The position numbers were made by a program, and so were the translations under genes. DNA of 64,000 bases from Actinomadura terrae (GTDB lineage: Bacteria; Actinomycetota; Actinomycetes; Streptosporangiales; Streptosporangiaceae): the NCBI RefSeq assembly GCF_022751215.1, contig NZ_JAICDG010000001.1:62001-126000 (forward strand). The letters run 5' to 3'. The notes under the pieces are model-generated. The model did no database searches. It was not told where the DNA came from and was given only the letters and a program-made list of their open reading frames with translations. This document shows, in pieces, positions 1 through 8,756 of the stretch. Position 1 is the stretch's first letter; every line of letters starts with the position of its first letter.

Positions 1-582
1 CGCGGTCAGGTCGCTGACGGAGGAGTCGTCCCGCGCGGCGGCGTCCTCGCCGAGGTCGAGCAGGTGCTCGATCAGCATGCCGAACGGGGTGCCCCAGTCG
101 CCGACGTGGTTGTCGCGGACCACCTCGTGCCCGAGGAAGGCGAGGATCCGGGCGATCGCGTCGCCGACGATCGTGGTCCGCAGGTGCCCGACGTGCATCT
201 CCTTGGCCACGTTGGGCGAGGAGTACTCCACGACGATCTTCTGCGGCTTGTCCGCGGGGGGGACGCCGAGCCGCTCGTCCTCCAGCGCCCGCTGCGTCCG
301 CGCGGCGATCCAGCCGTCGCTGAGCGTCAGGTTGATGAACCCGGGGCCGCTGACCTGGACCTCGGAGATCACGTCCGCGGTGTCGAGGTTCGCGACGATC
401 TCCTCGGCGACCTCTCGCGGCGCGCGGCCCAGCTTCTTGGCCAGCGGCAGCGCCACGTTGGCCTGAAGGTCGGCGAACTGCGACGGCCGGATGACCGGGT
501 CGGCGTCCGCGTACGACGGTCCGAAGGCGGCGCTGAGCGCGGCCTGGACCCGGGCGGCGAGTACGAGTTGCGGAACGGACAT
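1..582 (-). CDS. argS: Arginyl-tRNA synthetase, N-terminal part (cut by window edge)
   Basis: Class I aminoacyl-tRNA synthetase that charges tRNA-Arg with arginine. The first ~194 residues are present. They hold the N-terminal Add1-like domain and then the catalytic start: 'VEYSSPNVAKEMHVGHLR', where the HVGH motif and the SPN run are the class I ATP-binding signature in its ArgRS form. 'GDWGTPFGMLIEHL' follows, also typical of ArgRS. The ATG at 580-582 begins MSVPQLVLAARVQAAL. The rest of the gene lies left of position 1. plsX lies upstream on the same strand with a 46-base gap. Recognition is secure. Confidence 0.95.
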   Translation of the reverse strand, partial: MSVPQLVLAARVQAALSAAFGPSYADADPVIRPSQFADLQANVALPLAKKLGRAPREVAEEIVANLDTADVISEVQVSGPGFINLTLSDGWIAARTQRALEDERLGVPPADKPQKIVVEYSSPNVAKEMHVGHLRTTIVGDAIARILAFLGHEVVRDNHVGDWGTPFGMLIEHLLDLGEDAAARDDSSVSDLTA

Positions 583-628
583 GCCCCAAGGTTATCGGCG
601 CGACCCCGGCAGCCTGGAACGCATTTCG

Positions 629-1840
629 TCATTCACCCGAACGCCGCTGCTCGGACGCGGCCTCCCCGTCCGCGGCGCCGGGGGAGGGCTCCTCGGCGGC
701 GCCCCCGTCCTGCGACGGCTCGGCCGGGGGGACGGTGGGGTTCTCGCCGGTGTCGCGCTCGCCGTGCGTCCAGCGCCCGAAGCGGGACGTGCGGGTCGCG
801 GCGACCTGCTCGCGGATGCGCTCGACGATGTGCCCGGCCGCGAGCCGGTGCGCCAGCTCGCACGCCGAGGTGATCGCGCGGGCGCGCGACCCGCCGTGCG
901 CGATCACCACGGTCCCGTTCAGGCCGAGCAGGACGCCGCCGCCGTAGCTGTCGGGGTCGAGCCGGTCGCGCAGTTCCTGGAGCCTGCGCCGCTGGAGCAG
1001 CGCGCCCATCCGCGCGGCCGGGGACGCGGTCATCGCGGCGCGGATCTCGGTGAACGCCGTCCGGATCGTGCCCTCCATCGTCTTCAGCGCGACGTTGCCG
1101 GTGAAGCCGTCGGTCACGATCACCTCGACCTCGCCGGCCAGCAGGTCGTGCCCCTCCACGTTCCCGGCGAACTCGACGCCGTGGTGGCCGCCCGCGAGCA
1201 GCTCGTGCGCCCGCCGGGTGACCTTGTCGCCCTTGCCGGGCTCGACGCCGATCGTCAGCAGCCCGACCCGGGGCCGCTCCACCTCCAGCAGGATCCGCGC
1301 GTAGGCGGTGCCGAGTGCCGCGAACTGCACGAGGCCCTCGGGCTTGACGTCCACGGTGGCGCCCGCGTCCAGCAGGATCGTCGGGCGCGGACGGGTCGGC
1401 AGCGTCACCGCGATCGCGGGCCGCAGCACGCCCTGCTGGCCCTTCAGCCGCAGCCGCGCGGTCGCCACGACCCCGGCGGTGCTGCCCGCCGACACCAGCG
1501 CCGACGCCCGGCCCTGCTTGATCAGGTGGCAGGCGATCGCGACCGACGAGCGGGGCTTGCGGCGGCTGGCGAGCGCGCCCTCGCCCATGTCGAGCGCCTC
1601 GTCGGCGTGCACGATCGGGATCTGCCCGGTGAAGCCGTGCCGCTCCAGCTCGCGGCGGATGCCCGGTGCCTGCCCCACCAGCACCAGCCGGACGCCGTGC
1701 GCGCGGACGGCCTCGACCGCCCCCGCGATGATCTCGCCGGGGGCGTGGTCGCCGCCCATCGTGTCGACCGCGACGGGCAGCGGCCTGACCGCCTCCCGGC
1801 GGGCCGCCTGCGGGCGCGACGGCCCGCCCTTGCCGGTCAT
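629..1840 (-). CDS. plsX: Phosphate acyltransferase PlsX
   Basis: Makes acyl-phosphate from acyl-ACP in the first committed steps of phospholipid synthesis; a peripheral membrane enzyme. The 403-residue product opens its core with 'VAVDTMGGDHAP', the PlsX signature, followed by 'SAGSTAGVVA' and 'VTDGFTGNVALKT'. The C-terminal ~50 residues are an acidic, Pro-rich extension beyond the usual ~330-residue core. I chose the ATG at 1838-1840 because a GGAG sits about 8 bases upstream; an in-frame ATG at 1879 would add 13 residues without a clear ribosome site. The usual rpmF or fab partners are not next to it; argS is directly downstream. Confidence 0.93.
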   Translation of the reverse strand: MTGKGGPSRPQAARREAVRPLPVAVDTMGGDHAPGEIIAGAVEAVRAHGVRLVLVGQAPGIRRELERHGFTGQIPIVHADEALDMGEGALASRRKPRSSVAIACHLIKQGRASALVSAGSTAGVVATARLRLKGQQGVLRPAIAVTLPTRPRPTILLDAGATVDVKPEGLVQFAALGTAYARILLEVERPRVGLLTIGVEPGKGDKVTRRAHELLAGGHHGVEFAGNVEGHDLLAGEVEVIVTDGFTGNVALKTMEGTIRTAFTEIRAAMTASPAARMGALLQRRRLQELRDRLDPDSYGGGVLLGLNGTVVIAHGGSRARAITSACELAHRLAAGHIVERIREQVAATRTSRFGRWTHGERDTGENPTVPPAEPSQDGGAAEEPSPGAADGEAASEQRRSGE

Positions 1841-1963
1841 GGCCGCTCCAGGAGGGTGAAAGGACGTGATGTGCCGCAAGAACGCAGCTCATCGAATCGT
1901 AGGACGTCCCGGCACCCGGCCTGCCAACAACCGCGGTGTCCGCGGCCCGGCGGTGGTGAACGG

Positions 1964-2005
1964 CGCTGGTGGCCGACGCCGCCGACCGACGCTGGTGGCC
2001 GACGC
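1964..2005. repeat. 26-bp spaced direct repeat
   Basis: CGCTGGTGGCCGACGC occurs exactly at 1964-1979 and 1990-2005. It lies just past the stop codon (2010-2012) of the minus-strand DUF4333 gene and upstream of plsX. It is one of several short tandem duplications at gene ends in this window, but here the copies do not contain the stop codon. Confidence 0.8.
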
Positions 2006-2009
2006 TGTG

Positions 2010-2417
2010 TCAGCCGGACTCGTGCGCGCAGTCGGCGCCCAGGCACGGCGCGTTCTGCACCACCGGCCTGCCGCCCACGAGGATCGTGTAGTACGCCTTG
2101 CCGTTGCCGCTGTCACCGCTGCCGAGCACCCGCACGTCCTTCGCGTCGGTGGTGGTGCCGGTGCAGGCCGCGCGCAGCCGGTGCTTCGTCCAGCCGGGCA
2201 GGTCCCCGCACTTCAGCGGGGACCGCAGCGTGACGCCGCGCGACTGGAGCTCGGCGGCGGCCGTCGCGGGCAGCGCCTCGCGCAGCGCCGCCTGCGTCTT
2301 GTACTTCAGCTCGGCCCCGCTGGTGAGCACCAGGTAGGCGATGCCCGCGCCCACCAGGGCGAGCACGAGCAGCGCGGCCGGGCCCAGCGTCAGGACTCTC
2401 TTGCGACTGATCTCCAC
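2010..2417 (-). CDS. DUF4333-type membrane-anchored protein
   Basis: A 135-residue protein with one N-terminal membrane segment (about residues 9-32, 'VLTLGPAALLVLALVGAG') and an extracellular part. The outer part has a DUF4333-like layout: a predicted helical region, a C-x-D-L-P core ('LKCGDLPG'), a second Cys in 'AACTGTTTD', then a 'YTILVGGRPV' strand and two late cysteines. The family is common in actinobacteria and has no established function. The anchor lacks a lipobox, unlike the paralogue just upstream on the same strand. Both probably sit on the outer face of the membrane. Confidence 0.75.
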   Translation of the reverse strand: MEISRKRVLTLGPAALLVLALVGAGIAYLVLTSGAELKYKTQAALREALPATAAAELQSRGVTLRSPLKCGDLPGWTKHRLRAACTGTTTDAKDVRVLGSGDSGNGKAYYTILVGGRPVVQNAPCLGADCAHESG

Positions 2418-2487
2418 ACGCAGTAAGTCACCCTGGGTGTGGGGTGATATGCACAGAGTGCCGATCTTTTCCCCCGATCATGCGATC

Positions 2488-2868
2488 TCATGGGGATCGG
2501 TCGCAGCCGTCGCCGAGGCAGTGCTGGTTCAGCACCTGCCGCCCGGCGACGGTGATGACGTAGGTCTCGCGCGGGCGGGCGGTGTCGGCGTCCGCCGCCA
2601 CGCCCGTCACCGCCACCGGCTCACCCGTGCTGGTCTTGGCCGTGCACGCGACGTGCACCACCGAGGAGCCCGAGTCGCGCGTCTCGCAGTGCGGACGCGC
2701 CTTCAGCTCGATCCCGCGGTCCCGGAGCTCGGTGGCGACGCCGTCGGTGACGGCGTTGTTGTACGAGCCGTCCGAGATGCGCTGCATGACCTTGCAGCCG
2801 GGCAGGGCCAGCGCCGCCGCCAGCACCAGCACAGCGACCAGCAGCAGCCGCCTCACCCCGGCGCTCAC
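2488..2868 (-). CDS. DUF4333-type lipoprotein
   Basis: A 126-residue secreted lipoprotein. The signal peptide is 'VSAGVRRLLLVAVLVLAAALALPGC', with a lipobox-like LPGC placing the lipidated Cys near residue 25. The mature part has the same DUF4333 pattern as the next gene: Cys before a Thr-rich strand, 'YVITVAGRQVLNQHCLGDGC' at the end. The GTG start (2866-2868) overlaps the stop of the upstream hydrolase by four bases (GTGA at 2865-2868), so the two are translationally coupled. A longer frame opens upstream of this GTG but is Arg-rich, shadow-like sequence. Function unknown; tandem paralogues suggest local duplication. Confidence 0.8.
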   Translation of the reverse strand: MSAGVRRLLLVAVLVLAAALALPGCKVMQRISDGSYNNAVTDGVATELRDRGIELKARPHCETRDSGSSVVHVACTAKTSTGEPVAVTGVAADADTARPRETYVITVAGRQVLNQHCLGDGCDRSP

Positions 2869-3731
2869 CCCGCGGCCTCCGCCGGGTGCCCCAGCACGGT
2901 CGCGACGGCGTCGGCGACCGCGTCGGGGCGGTCGAGCTGCACCATGTGGCGCGCGTCCGGCAGCTCGACCTGGCTCCCGTGCGGGCTCATCCCGGCGAGC
3001 CGGCGATGCCCCTCCGCCCACTTCCGGGCCTCGTCGCCGCCGACGTCGCCGAGCGCGGTCAGCACGACCAGCGGGACGGGCGGGAACGGCCGCCGCTTCC
3101 GCACGTCCTCCAGGTCGGCGGCCATCTCCCGGTAGGCGGCCTCCTCCGCCACCACCGTGCCGAGGACGGTCCCGCGCCCGTAGACCGAGCGGACGACCTC
3201 GGCCGGGACCGGCTCGTCCCGGACGCTGGTGCGCTTCAGGACGAGCCGCCGCCCCAGCGGCCCGACGATCCGGGAGAGCCGCGTCACACCGAGCAGCGCG
3301 CCCGCCGCGGTCGCGACCGGCGTCACCAGCGGCGAGAACCGCACCGGGACGCGGGGGTCGTGCTCGCAGCTCGGATCGACGAGCACCAGCCCCTGGACGA
3401 GCTCCGGCCGCAGCCGGGCCAGCGCCTCGGCGTGGAAGGCGGCCATCGAGTGGGCGACCAGCGTCACCGGCCGCCCGGCCCGCTCGGCGAGCGCCGCGAG
3501 CACGCCGGTGTCGCGGCGCAGCGACGGCGGCGCCTGCGCGGCCGGGCTCAGCCCGAGCCCGGGCCGGTCGAAGACGATCACCCGGTGCCGGTCGCGGAGC
3601 AGGTCGGTGCTGGGCCGCCAGTCGAACCAGGCCCCGCCGAGCCCGGAGCCGACCAGCAGCGGCGGGCCGCCGGGCGGGCCCTCCTCCACCACGTGCACCT
3701 GCTCGCGCCCGGCGTAGACGATCTCGGTCAC
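2865..3731 (-). CDS. Alpha/beta hydrolase
   Basis: A 288-residue alpha/beta-hydrolase fold protein. Visible elements: oxyanion-hole segment 'GSGLGGAWFDW', nucleophile elbow 'LVAHSMAAF' (A-H-S-M-A, with Ala at both usual Gly positions), acid region 'VVLTALGDVGG', and the catalytic His in 'DARHMVQLDRP' near the C-terminus. No signal peptide, so it is likely cytoplasmic. The substrate cannot be read from sequence; epoxide-hydrolase, haloperoxidase and esterase relatives share this plan. The GTG start overlaps the stop of the DUF998 gene upstream (GTGA, 3728-3731) and its own stop overlaps the next start the same way, giving a tight three-gene unit. Confidence 0.85.
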   Translation of the reverse strand: MTEIVYAGREQVHVVEEGPPGGPPLLVGSGLGGAWFDWRPSTDLLRDRHRVIVFDRPGLGLSPAAQAPPSLRRDTGVLAALAERAGRPVTLVAHSMAAFHAEALARLRPELVQGLVLVDPSCEHDPRVPVRFSPLVTPVATAAGALLGVTRLSRIVGPLGRRLVLKRTSVRDEPVPAEVVRSVYGRGTVLGTVVAEEAAYREMAADLEDVRKRRPFPPVPLVVLTALGDVGGDEARKWAEGHRRLAGMSPHGSQVELPDARHMVQLDRPDAVADAVATVLGHPAEAAG

Positions 3732-4507
3732 AGCACCGTCTTCTCTCGTTCGGACGCGGCGGACGAGGCGGCGCGCGCCGCGTCCCGCCGGTCGGTGTAC
3801 AGGGCCCAGGCGATGGTGAGCAGGCCCAGGCACAGGATGCTGATCTGGATGCGCTGGATGATCCCGAGCCACTGCCCGAGGTACATCGCCAGCAGCGTGC
3901 CCAGCGCGAACACGGCCTCGGCGAGCGCGAGCGGCCAGCCCCAGCGGGCGAGGGCGGGCCACCAGCCGTAGCGGCGGGCGGCCATCGACAGCGTGAACAG
4001 CGCGACCACCCCGCAGATGATCACAGCGCCGCTCGTCACCGAGTGGAACTCGTGCGAGAACGACACGTTCTCCGAACGCTCCTTGAGCGCGCACCACGTC
4101 TGGAGGCTGGGCGCGCAGTCGAGCGGGAACGCCGCGTCGCCGATCGCGCACACGCCGAACAGCCCGAGGAACGCCCAGCCGGTCGTGGCGAGCCTCGGGC
4201 CGCGCAGCTTGCGCAGCGCCCCGATCGACACCATGATCGTCAGTATTCCGGTGACGAGGTCGCCGCCGCCGTAGACCAGGTGGAAGGGCTGGTCGGACGC
4301 CGAGAGTTCGCTCACATAGCCGTTCACGCCGTCCAGCTTCGGGCTGAGCAGGTGCTCCAGCAGGAACGTCCCGTAGGAGACGGCGGCGATCACGGCGAGG
4401 ACGATCACCCACAGCGGGACGGTTCCGGGGCCGCGGCCGCCGGCCCCGCCGTCGCGACTGTCGGCGTGACCGTCGGCGTGGCCCTCAGCCTGACTGCCAG
4501 CGTCCAT
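3728..4507 (-). CDS. DUF998-like integral membrane protein
   Basis: A 259-residue membrane protein. After an Asp/Gly-rich cytoplasmic start (residues 1-28) there are about six hydrophobic segments ('VPLWVIVLAVIAAVSYGTFLL', 'GDLVTGILTIMVSIG', 'GWAFLGLFGVCAIGDAAF', 'GAVIICGVVALFTLSM', 'ALAEAVFALGTLLAMYL', 'IQISILCLGLLTIAWALY'). The motif 'GYVSELSASDQPFHLVYGGGD' after the first segment matches the DUF998 family as I know it. It is the first gene of a coupled trio with the hydrolase and a DUF4333 lipoprotein. No enzymatic role can be assigned. Confidence 0.75.
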   Translation of the reverse strand: MDAGSQAEGHADGHADSRDGGAGGRGPGTVPLWVIVLAVIAAVSYGTFLLEHLLSPKLDGVNGYVSELSASDQPFHLVYGGGDLVTGILTIMVSIGALRKLRGPRLATTGWAFLGLFGVCAIGDAAFPLDCAPSLQTWCALKERSENVSFSHEFHSVTSGAVIICGVVALFTLSMAARRYGWWPALARWGWPLALAEAVFALGTLLAMYLGQWLGIIQRIQISILCLGLLTIAWALYTDRRDAARAASSAASEREKTVL

Positions 4508-4897
4508 CCAGCCCCCTCGCGCCGCCTGGTTCCGCCCCTACACCAGTAAATCCGAAACATCGCAGGGACTGTGACCCGAGGCAAGCTTTCCGGAGTATCC
4601 CCTGGACGTGGCCCCGCCACAGCCGTACCAGGACCGACAAGTGAACATGGCGCGATCCCGGGCCGTGAGGTTGACGTCCCGTAGTCGTTGAACAACCGGC
4701 GGGCCGTCCACGATGATGTCGAGGCGATTTGTCGGGATCGTCGTGACCAGCTTCTTCGTACTCTGGAGGGGGTATCAACTCGTAATGAACCGCCCCAAAA
4801 TAGACCTAAGGGGGTGTCCATCGGTCCTGAGCTCACCGTCCGTGACGACACGCCCCGGGGTGCGTCTTCCCCCGCTGACTTCAAGGAGTACCAACAC
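4508..4897. other. Intergenic region upstream of the KamA-like gene
   Basis: 390 bases between two divergently oriented genes. It holds a good ribosome binding site (AAGGAG at 4883-4888) nine bases before the GTG at 4898. It is less GC-rich than its flanks, with CTCGTAATGAACC and CCAAAATAGACC runs near 4775-4805. A short plus-strand frame starting at the ATG 4713 is open but lacks coding-like third positions. I could not define a convincing promoter pair or riboswitch. Confidence 0.5.
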
Positions 4898-6214
<1,317 letters not shown>

Positions 6215-6219
6215 CGTCC

Positions 6220-6254
6220 GTGGCGTGTTCGCCTCCCCACGGCGGACACGCCAC
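6220..6254. terminator. Bidirectional hairpin between kamA-like and PEBP genes
   Basis: GTGGCGTGT (6220-6228) pairs perfectly with ACACGCCAC (6246-6254). After a one-base mismatch the stem continues CGCC/GGCG around a short loop. It lies five bases after the plus-strand stop and 16 before the minus-strand stop, so it can end both convergent transcripts. There is no T-run, as is usual in high-GC actinomycetes. Confidence 0.8.
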
Positions 6255-6269
6255 CCGACACGTCAGGTC

Positions 6270-6776
6270 CTAGACGCCGTACTCCGGGACGATCACCGCG
6301 CGCGCGAGCGTGTGCGCGGTGATGTTGAAGCCCACGGCGGCGGGGGAGGTGTCGGAGTCGATGCCGAGCGACTCCACGTCCAGCGCGTGGACGGTGAACA
6401 CGTAGCGGTGCGGGTCGCCGGGCGGCGGGGCGGCCCCGCCGAACTCCTTGGTGCCGTAGTCGTTGCGGGCCTGGACGCCGACCGTGGAGTCCCCCGCCCC
6501 CGCGCCCGCGGGCAGTTCGGTGACGTCCGCGGGGATGTCGAACAGCGACCAGTGCCAGAAGCCGCTGCCGGTGGGCGCGTCGGGGTCGAAGCAGGTCACC
6601 GCGAAGCTCTTGGTCTCGGGCGGGAAGCCCGTCCAGCGCAGGTGCGGGGAGGTGTTCCCGCCGGCGTAGACCTGCGCGTCGGAAAGGCGCTCCCCGTCGG
6701 CCACGTCGTCGCTGGCGACGGTGAACGACGGGACCTCGGGCAGGAACTCGTGCGGCAGCGGCGGCCTCGCGGCCAT
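6270..6776 (-). CDS. YbhB/YbcL-type PEBP (Raf kinase inhibitor-like) protein
   Basis: A 168-residue phosphatidylethanolamine-binding-protein fold. The two family signatures are visible: '[24 protein letters not shown]' (DPDAP...HW, ligand pocket) and '[26 protein letters not shown]' (GxxPPxG...H-x-Y). Length fits the bacterial YbhB group. These proteins are cytoplasmic and their bacterial role is poorly known. The ATG is preceded by AAGGAGG at good spacing. It is monocistronic, separated from the ABC exporter behind it by about 120 bases. Confidence 0.9.
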   Translation of the reverse strand: MAARPPLPHEFLPEVPSFTVASDDVADGERLSDAQVYAGGNTSPHLRWTGFPPETKSFAVTCFDPDAPTGSGFWHWSLFDIPADVTELPAGAGAGDSTVGVQARNDYGTKEFGGAAPPPGDPHRYVFTVHALDVESLGIDSDTSPAAVGFNITAHTLARAVIVPEYGV

Positions 6777-6861
6777 GGGTGACCTCCTTGTCGGCGGGAC
6801 GGCGCGCCGCCCCGGCTGGCTGGCGTGGTTTCAGCGGCCGAGTCTATTCACGCCGCCGCAC

Positions 6862-6885
6862 CGTCCCGGCCCGGGGGGCGGGACG
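6862..6885 (-). terminator. Hairpin after the ABC exporter pair
   Basis: CGTCCCG (6862-6868) pairs with CGGGACG (6879-6885) around a 10-base GC-rich loop. It lies eight bases beyond the stop of the minus-strand ATPase gene and is a likely end of the two-gene exporter transcript. Confidence 0.6.
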
Positions 6886-6893
6886 TGATCGCC

Positions 6894-7685
6894 CTACTTG
6901 CCGGTGGCGGCGGTGTAGGCGGCGATGACCTCGGCCGGGTCGCCGTCCATGTGCATGCGGCCCTCGTCGATCCAGATGACGCGGTCGCAGGTCTCCTTGA
7001 CCACGTCGAGCTGGTGGGCGACCAGGAACACCGCGCCCGCCTCGCGGCGCAGCTCCTCGATCCGGCGCTTGCTCTTGACCTTGAACTTGGCGTCGCCGGT
7101 GGCGAGCGCCTCGTCGATCAGCAGCACGTCGTGGGTCTTGGCGGCGGCGATCGCGAACCGGAGCCGGGCGCCCATGCCGGAGGAGTACGTCCGCATGGGG
7201 TACTGGATGAAGCCCTCCTTGAGCCCGGCGAAGTCGACGATCTCCTTGTACTTGGCGCGGGTCTCCTGCGGGGACATGCCCATCGCCAGGCAGCCGAGCA
7301 CGATGTTGCGCTCGCCGGTGAGGTCCTTCATCAGGGCGGCGTTGACGCCGAGCAGCGAGGGCTGGCCGTCGGTGTAGACGCCGCCGCTGTGCGGGGGCAG
7401 CAGCCCGGCGATCGCCTTCAGCAGCGTGGACTTGCCGGACCCGTTGGTGCCGATGATCCCGACGGCCTCGCCGCGGTAGACCACGAACGACAGGCCCTTG
7501 ATCGCGTGCACCTCGGTCATCGAGGGACGGCTCTCGCGCTTCAGGACGCGGGAGAACGCGCTGGCCGCGTTGCCCTTGCCGCCCGCGCCGAACACCCGGT
7601 AGATGATGTGCAGGTCGTCCACCACCACGATCGGCTCGCGGTTCGGGTCGATCCGGACGGCATCGCGGACCTTCGTGTCAGCCAC
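6894..7685 (-). CDS. ABC-2 exporter ATP-binding subunit (Wzt/TagH-like)
   Basis: ATPase of a polysaccharide or teichoic-acid-type ABC exporter, 263 residues. Walker A is 'GTNGSGKST', Q-loop region follows, the signature is the TagH-like 'YSSGMGARLRFAI' and Walker B is 'DVLLIDEALATGD'. These variants separate the polymer-export subclass from other ABC ATPases. There is no C-terminal carbohydrate-binding domain as in some Wzt proteins. A longer start (GTG at 7706) exists, but the GAGGAG ribosome site lies inside that extension, so I use GTG 7685, which overlaps the permease stop by eight bases. Works with the permease just upstream. Confidence 0.9.
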   Translation of the reverse strand: MADTKVRDAVRIDPNREPIVVVDDLHIIYRVFGAGGKGNAASAFSRVLKRESRPSMTEVHAIKGLSFVVYRGEAVGIIGTNGSGKSTLLKAIAGLLPPHSGGVYTDGQPSLLGVNAALMKDLTGERNIVLGCLAMGMSPQETRAKYKEIVDFAGLKEGFIQYPMRTYSSGMGARLRFAIAAAKTHDVLLIDEALATGDAKFKVKSKRRIEELRREAGAVFLVAHQLDVVKETCDRVIWIDEGRMHMDGDPAEVIAAYTAATGK

Positions 7686-8646
7686 GGCCGTAACGCTCCT
7701 CGGCACGGTAGAAGAACAGGAACCCGCCGACCAGCACGATCCCGGCCCAGGCGACGGCGTAGAGCCACAGCTGGGACGTCGAGACGAGGTCCTGCTTCTC
7801 GACGTAGCCGCGGTACTCGCCGAGCAGCGCGTTGCGGCTCAGCTCCGTGTAGACGTAGCCGGGGTTGGCCTTCAGCAGCTCGGCGGCCCACTGGTGGTGG
7901 TCGAGCTTGGACCCGGGCTTCATCAGCGACGGCAGGCTGAAGATCACGCCGGACAGGTACAGCCACGTCCGCATGACGAACGGCAGCAGCTGCGTGATGT
8001 CCCGGTTGAACGCGCCGATCCGCGCCACGACCAGGCTCGCGCCGACGTTGAACATCAGCTGGAGGACCAGGACGGGCAGGAACAGCGTCATGTGGAGGGT
8101 GATCGGCTCGCCGAACCCCACCACGATCGCGAGCAGCACCACCAGCGACAGCAGCAGCTGCTGGAGCTCCACGACCGCGATCGCCAGCGGCAGCGTCGCG
8201 CGCGGGAAGTGCAGCGCGCGGATCAGCGACAGGTTGTCGCCGACCGACTTGGAGCCGGAGGTGATCGAGCGCTGCGTGAACCCGAACATGAACACGCCCG
8301 TCACCAGGAACGGAAGGTAGTCGGGAATGGCGCCGCGACCGCTCAGCAGCACACCGAAGATCAGGAAGTACACCGCGACGTTCAGCACCGGCGTCAGCAG
8401 CTGCCACAGCTGGCCGAGTCGCGATTCGGTGTACATGGAGATGTTCTTGGCCGACGCGAAAGCCCAGATGAAGTTGCGCCGGGCCCACACCTCTTGGAGG
8501 TACTTGCGCAGCGGGGGGCGCGCCGCGCTCTGCTTCAGCCCATACCGTGCGGCGTAGGCGGCCAGCGTGTCGTTCACGTGAGGAGGCTCCGCGATCGTGC
8601 CGACCGACTCGCCACCCAGGGAACCGAGCCGTTCCGGGTGACTCAT
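7678..8646 (-). CDS. ABC-2 exporter permease subunit (Wzm/TagG-like)
   Basis: Membrane subunit of the exporter, 322 residues. A ~90-residue cytoplasmic start contains 'YTESRLGQLWQLLTPVLNVAVYFLIFGVLL', the amphipathic entry typical of ABC-2 permeases, followed by about six membrane segments. 'YVFTELSRNALLGEYRG'-type sequence near residue 270 ('YVYTELSRNALLGE') matches TagG-like proteins. It likely moves an undecaprenyl-linked glycopolymer across the membrane. The glycosyltransferase operon at 10.7-15.9 kb could supply the substrate, but that link is inference. Divergent from the PAP2-kinase gene across a ~110-base spacer. Confidence 0.9.
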   Translation of the reverse strand: MSHPERLGSLGGESVGTIAEPPHVNDTLAAYAARYGLKQSAARPPLRKYLQEVWARRNFIWAFASAKNISMYTESRLGQLWQLLTPVLNVAVYFLIFGVLLSGRGAIPDYLPFLVTGVFMFGFTQRSITSGSKSVGDNLSLIRALHFPRATLPLAIAVVELQQLLLSLVVLLAIVVGFGEPITLHMTLFLPVLVLQLMFNVGASLVVARIGAFNRDITQLLPFVMRTWLYLSGVIFSLPSLMKPGSKLDHHQWAAELLKANPGYVYTELSRNALLGEYRGYVEKQDLVSTSQLWLYAVAWAGIVLVGGFLFFYRAEERYGRG

Positions 8647-8756
8647 GCCGGGAAGCCTATTGCAGCCGACGATGTGTGAGCGACGTTCGCCCGCATGTGA
8701 CCCCCGATTTGAGATCTTTACGGAATCATGTCGTCTACACGGGGGATACCCCCGTC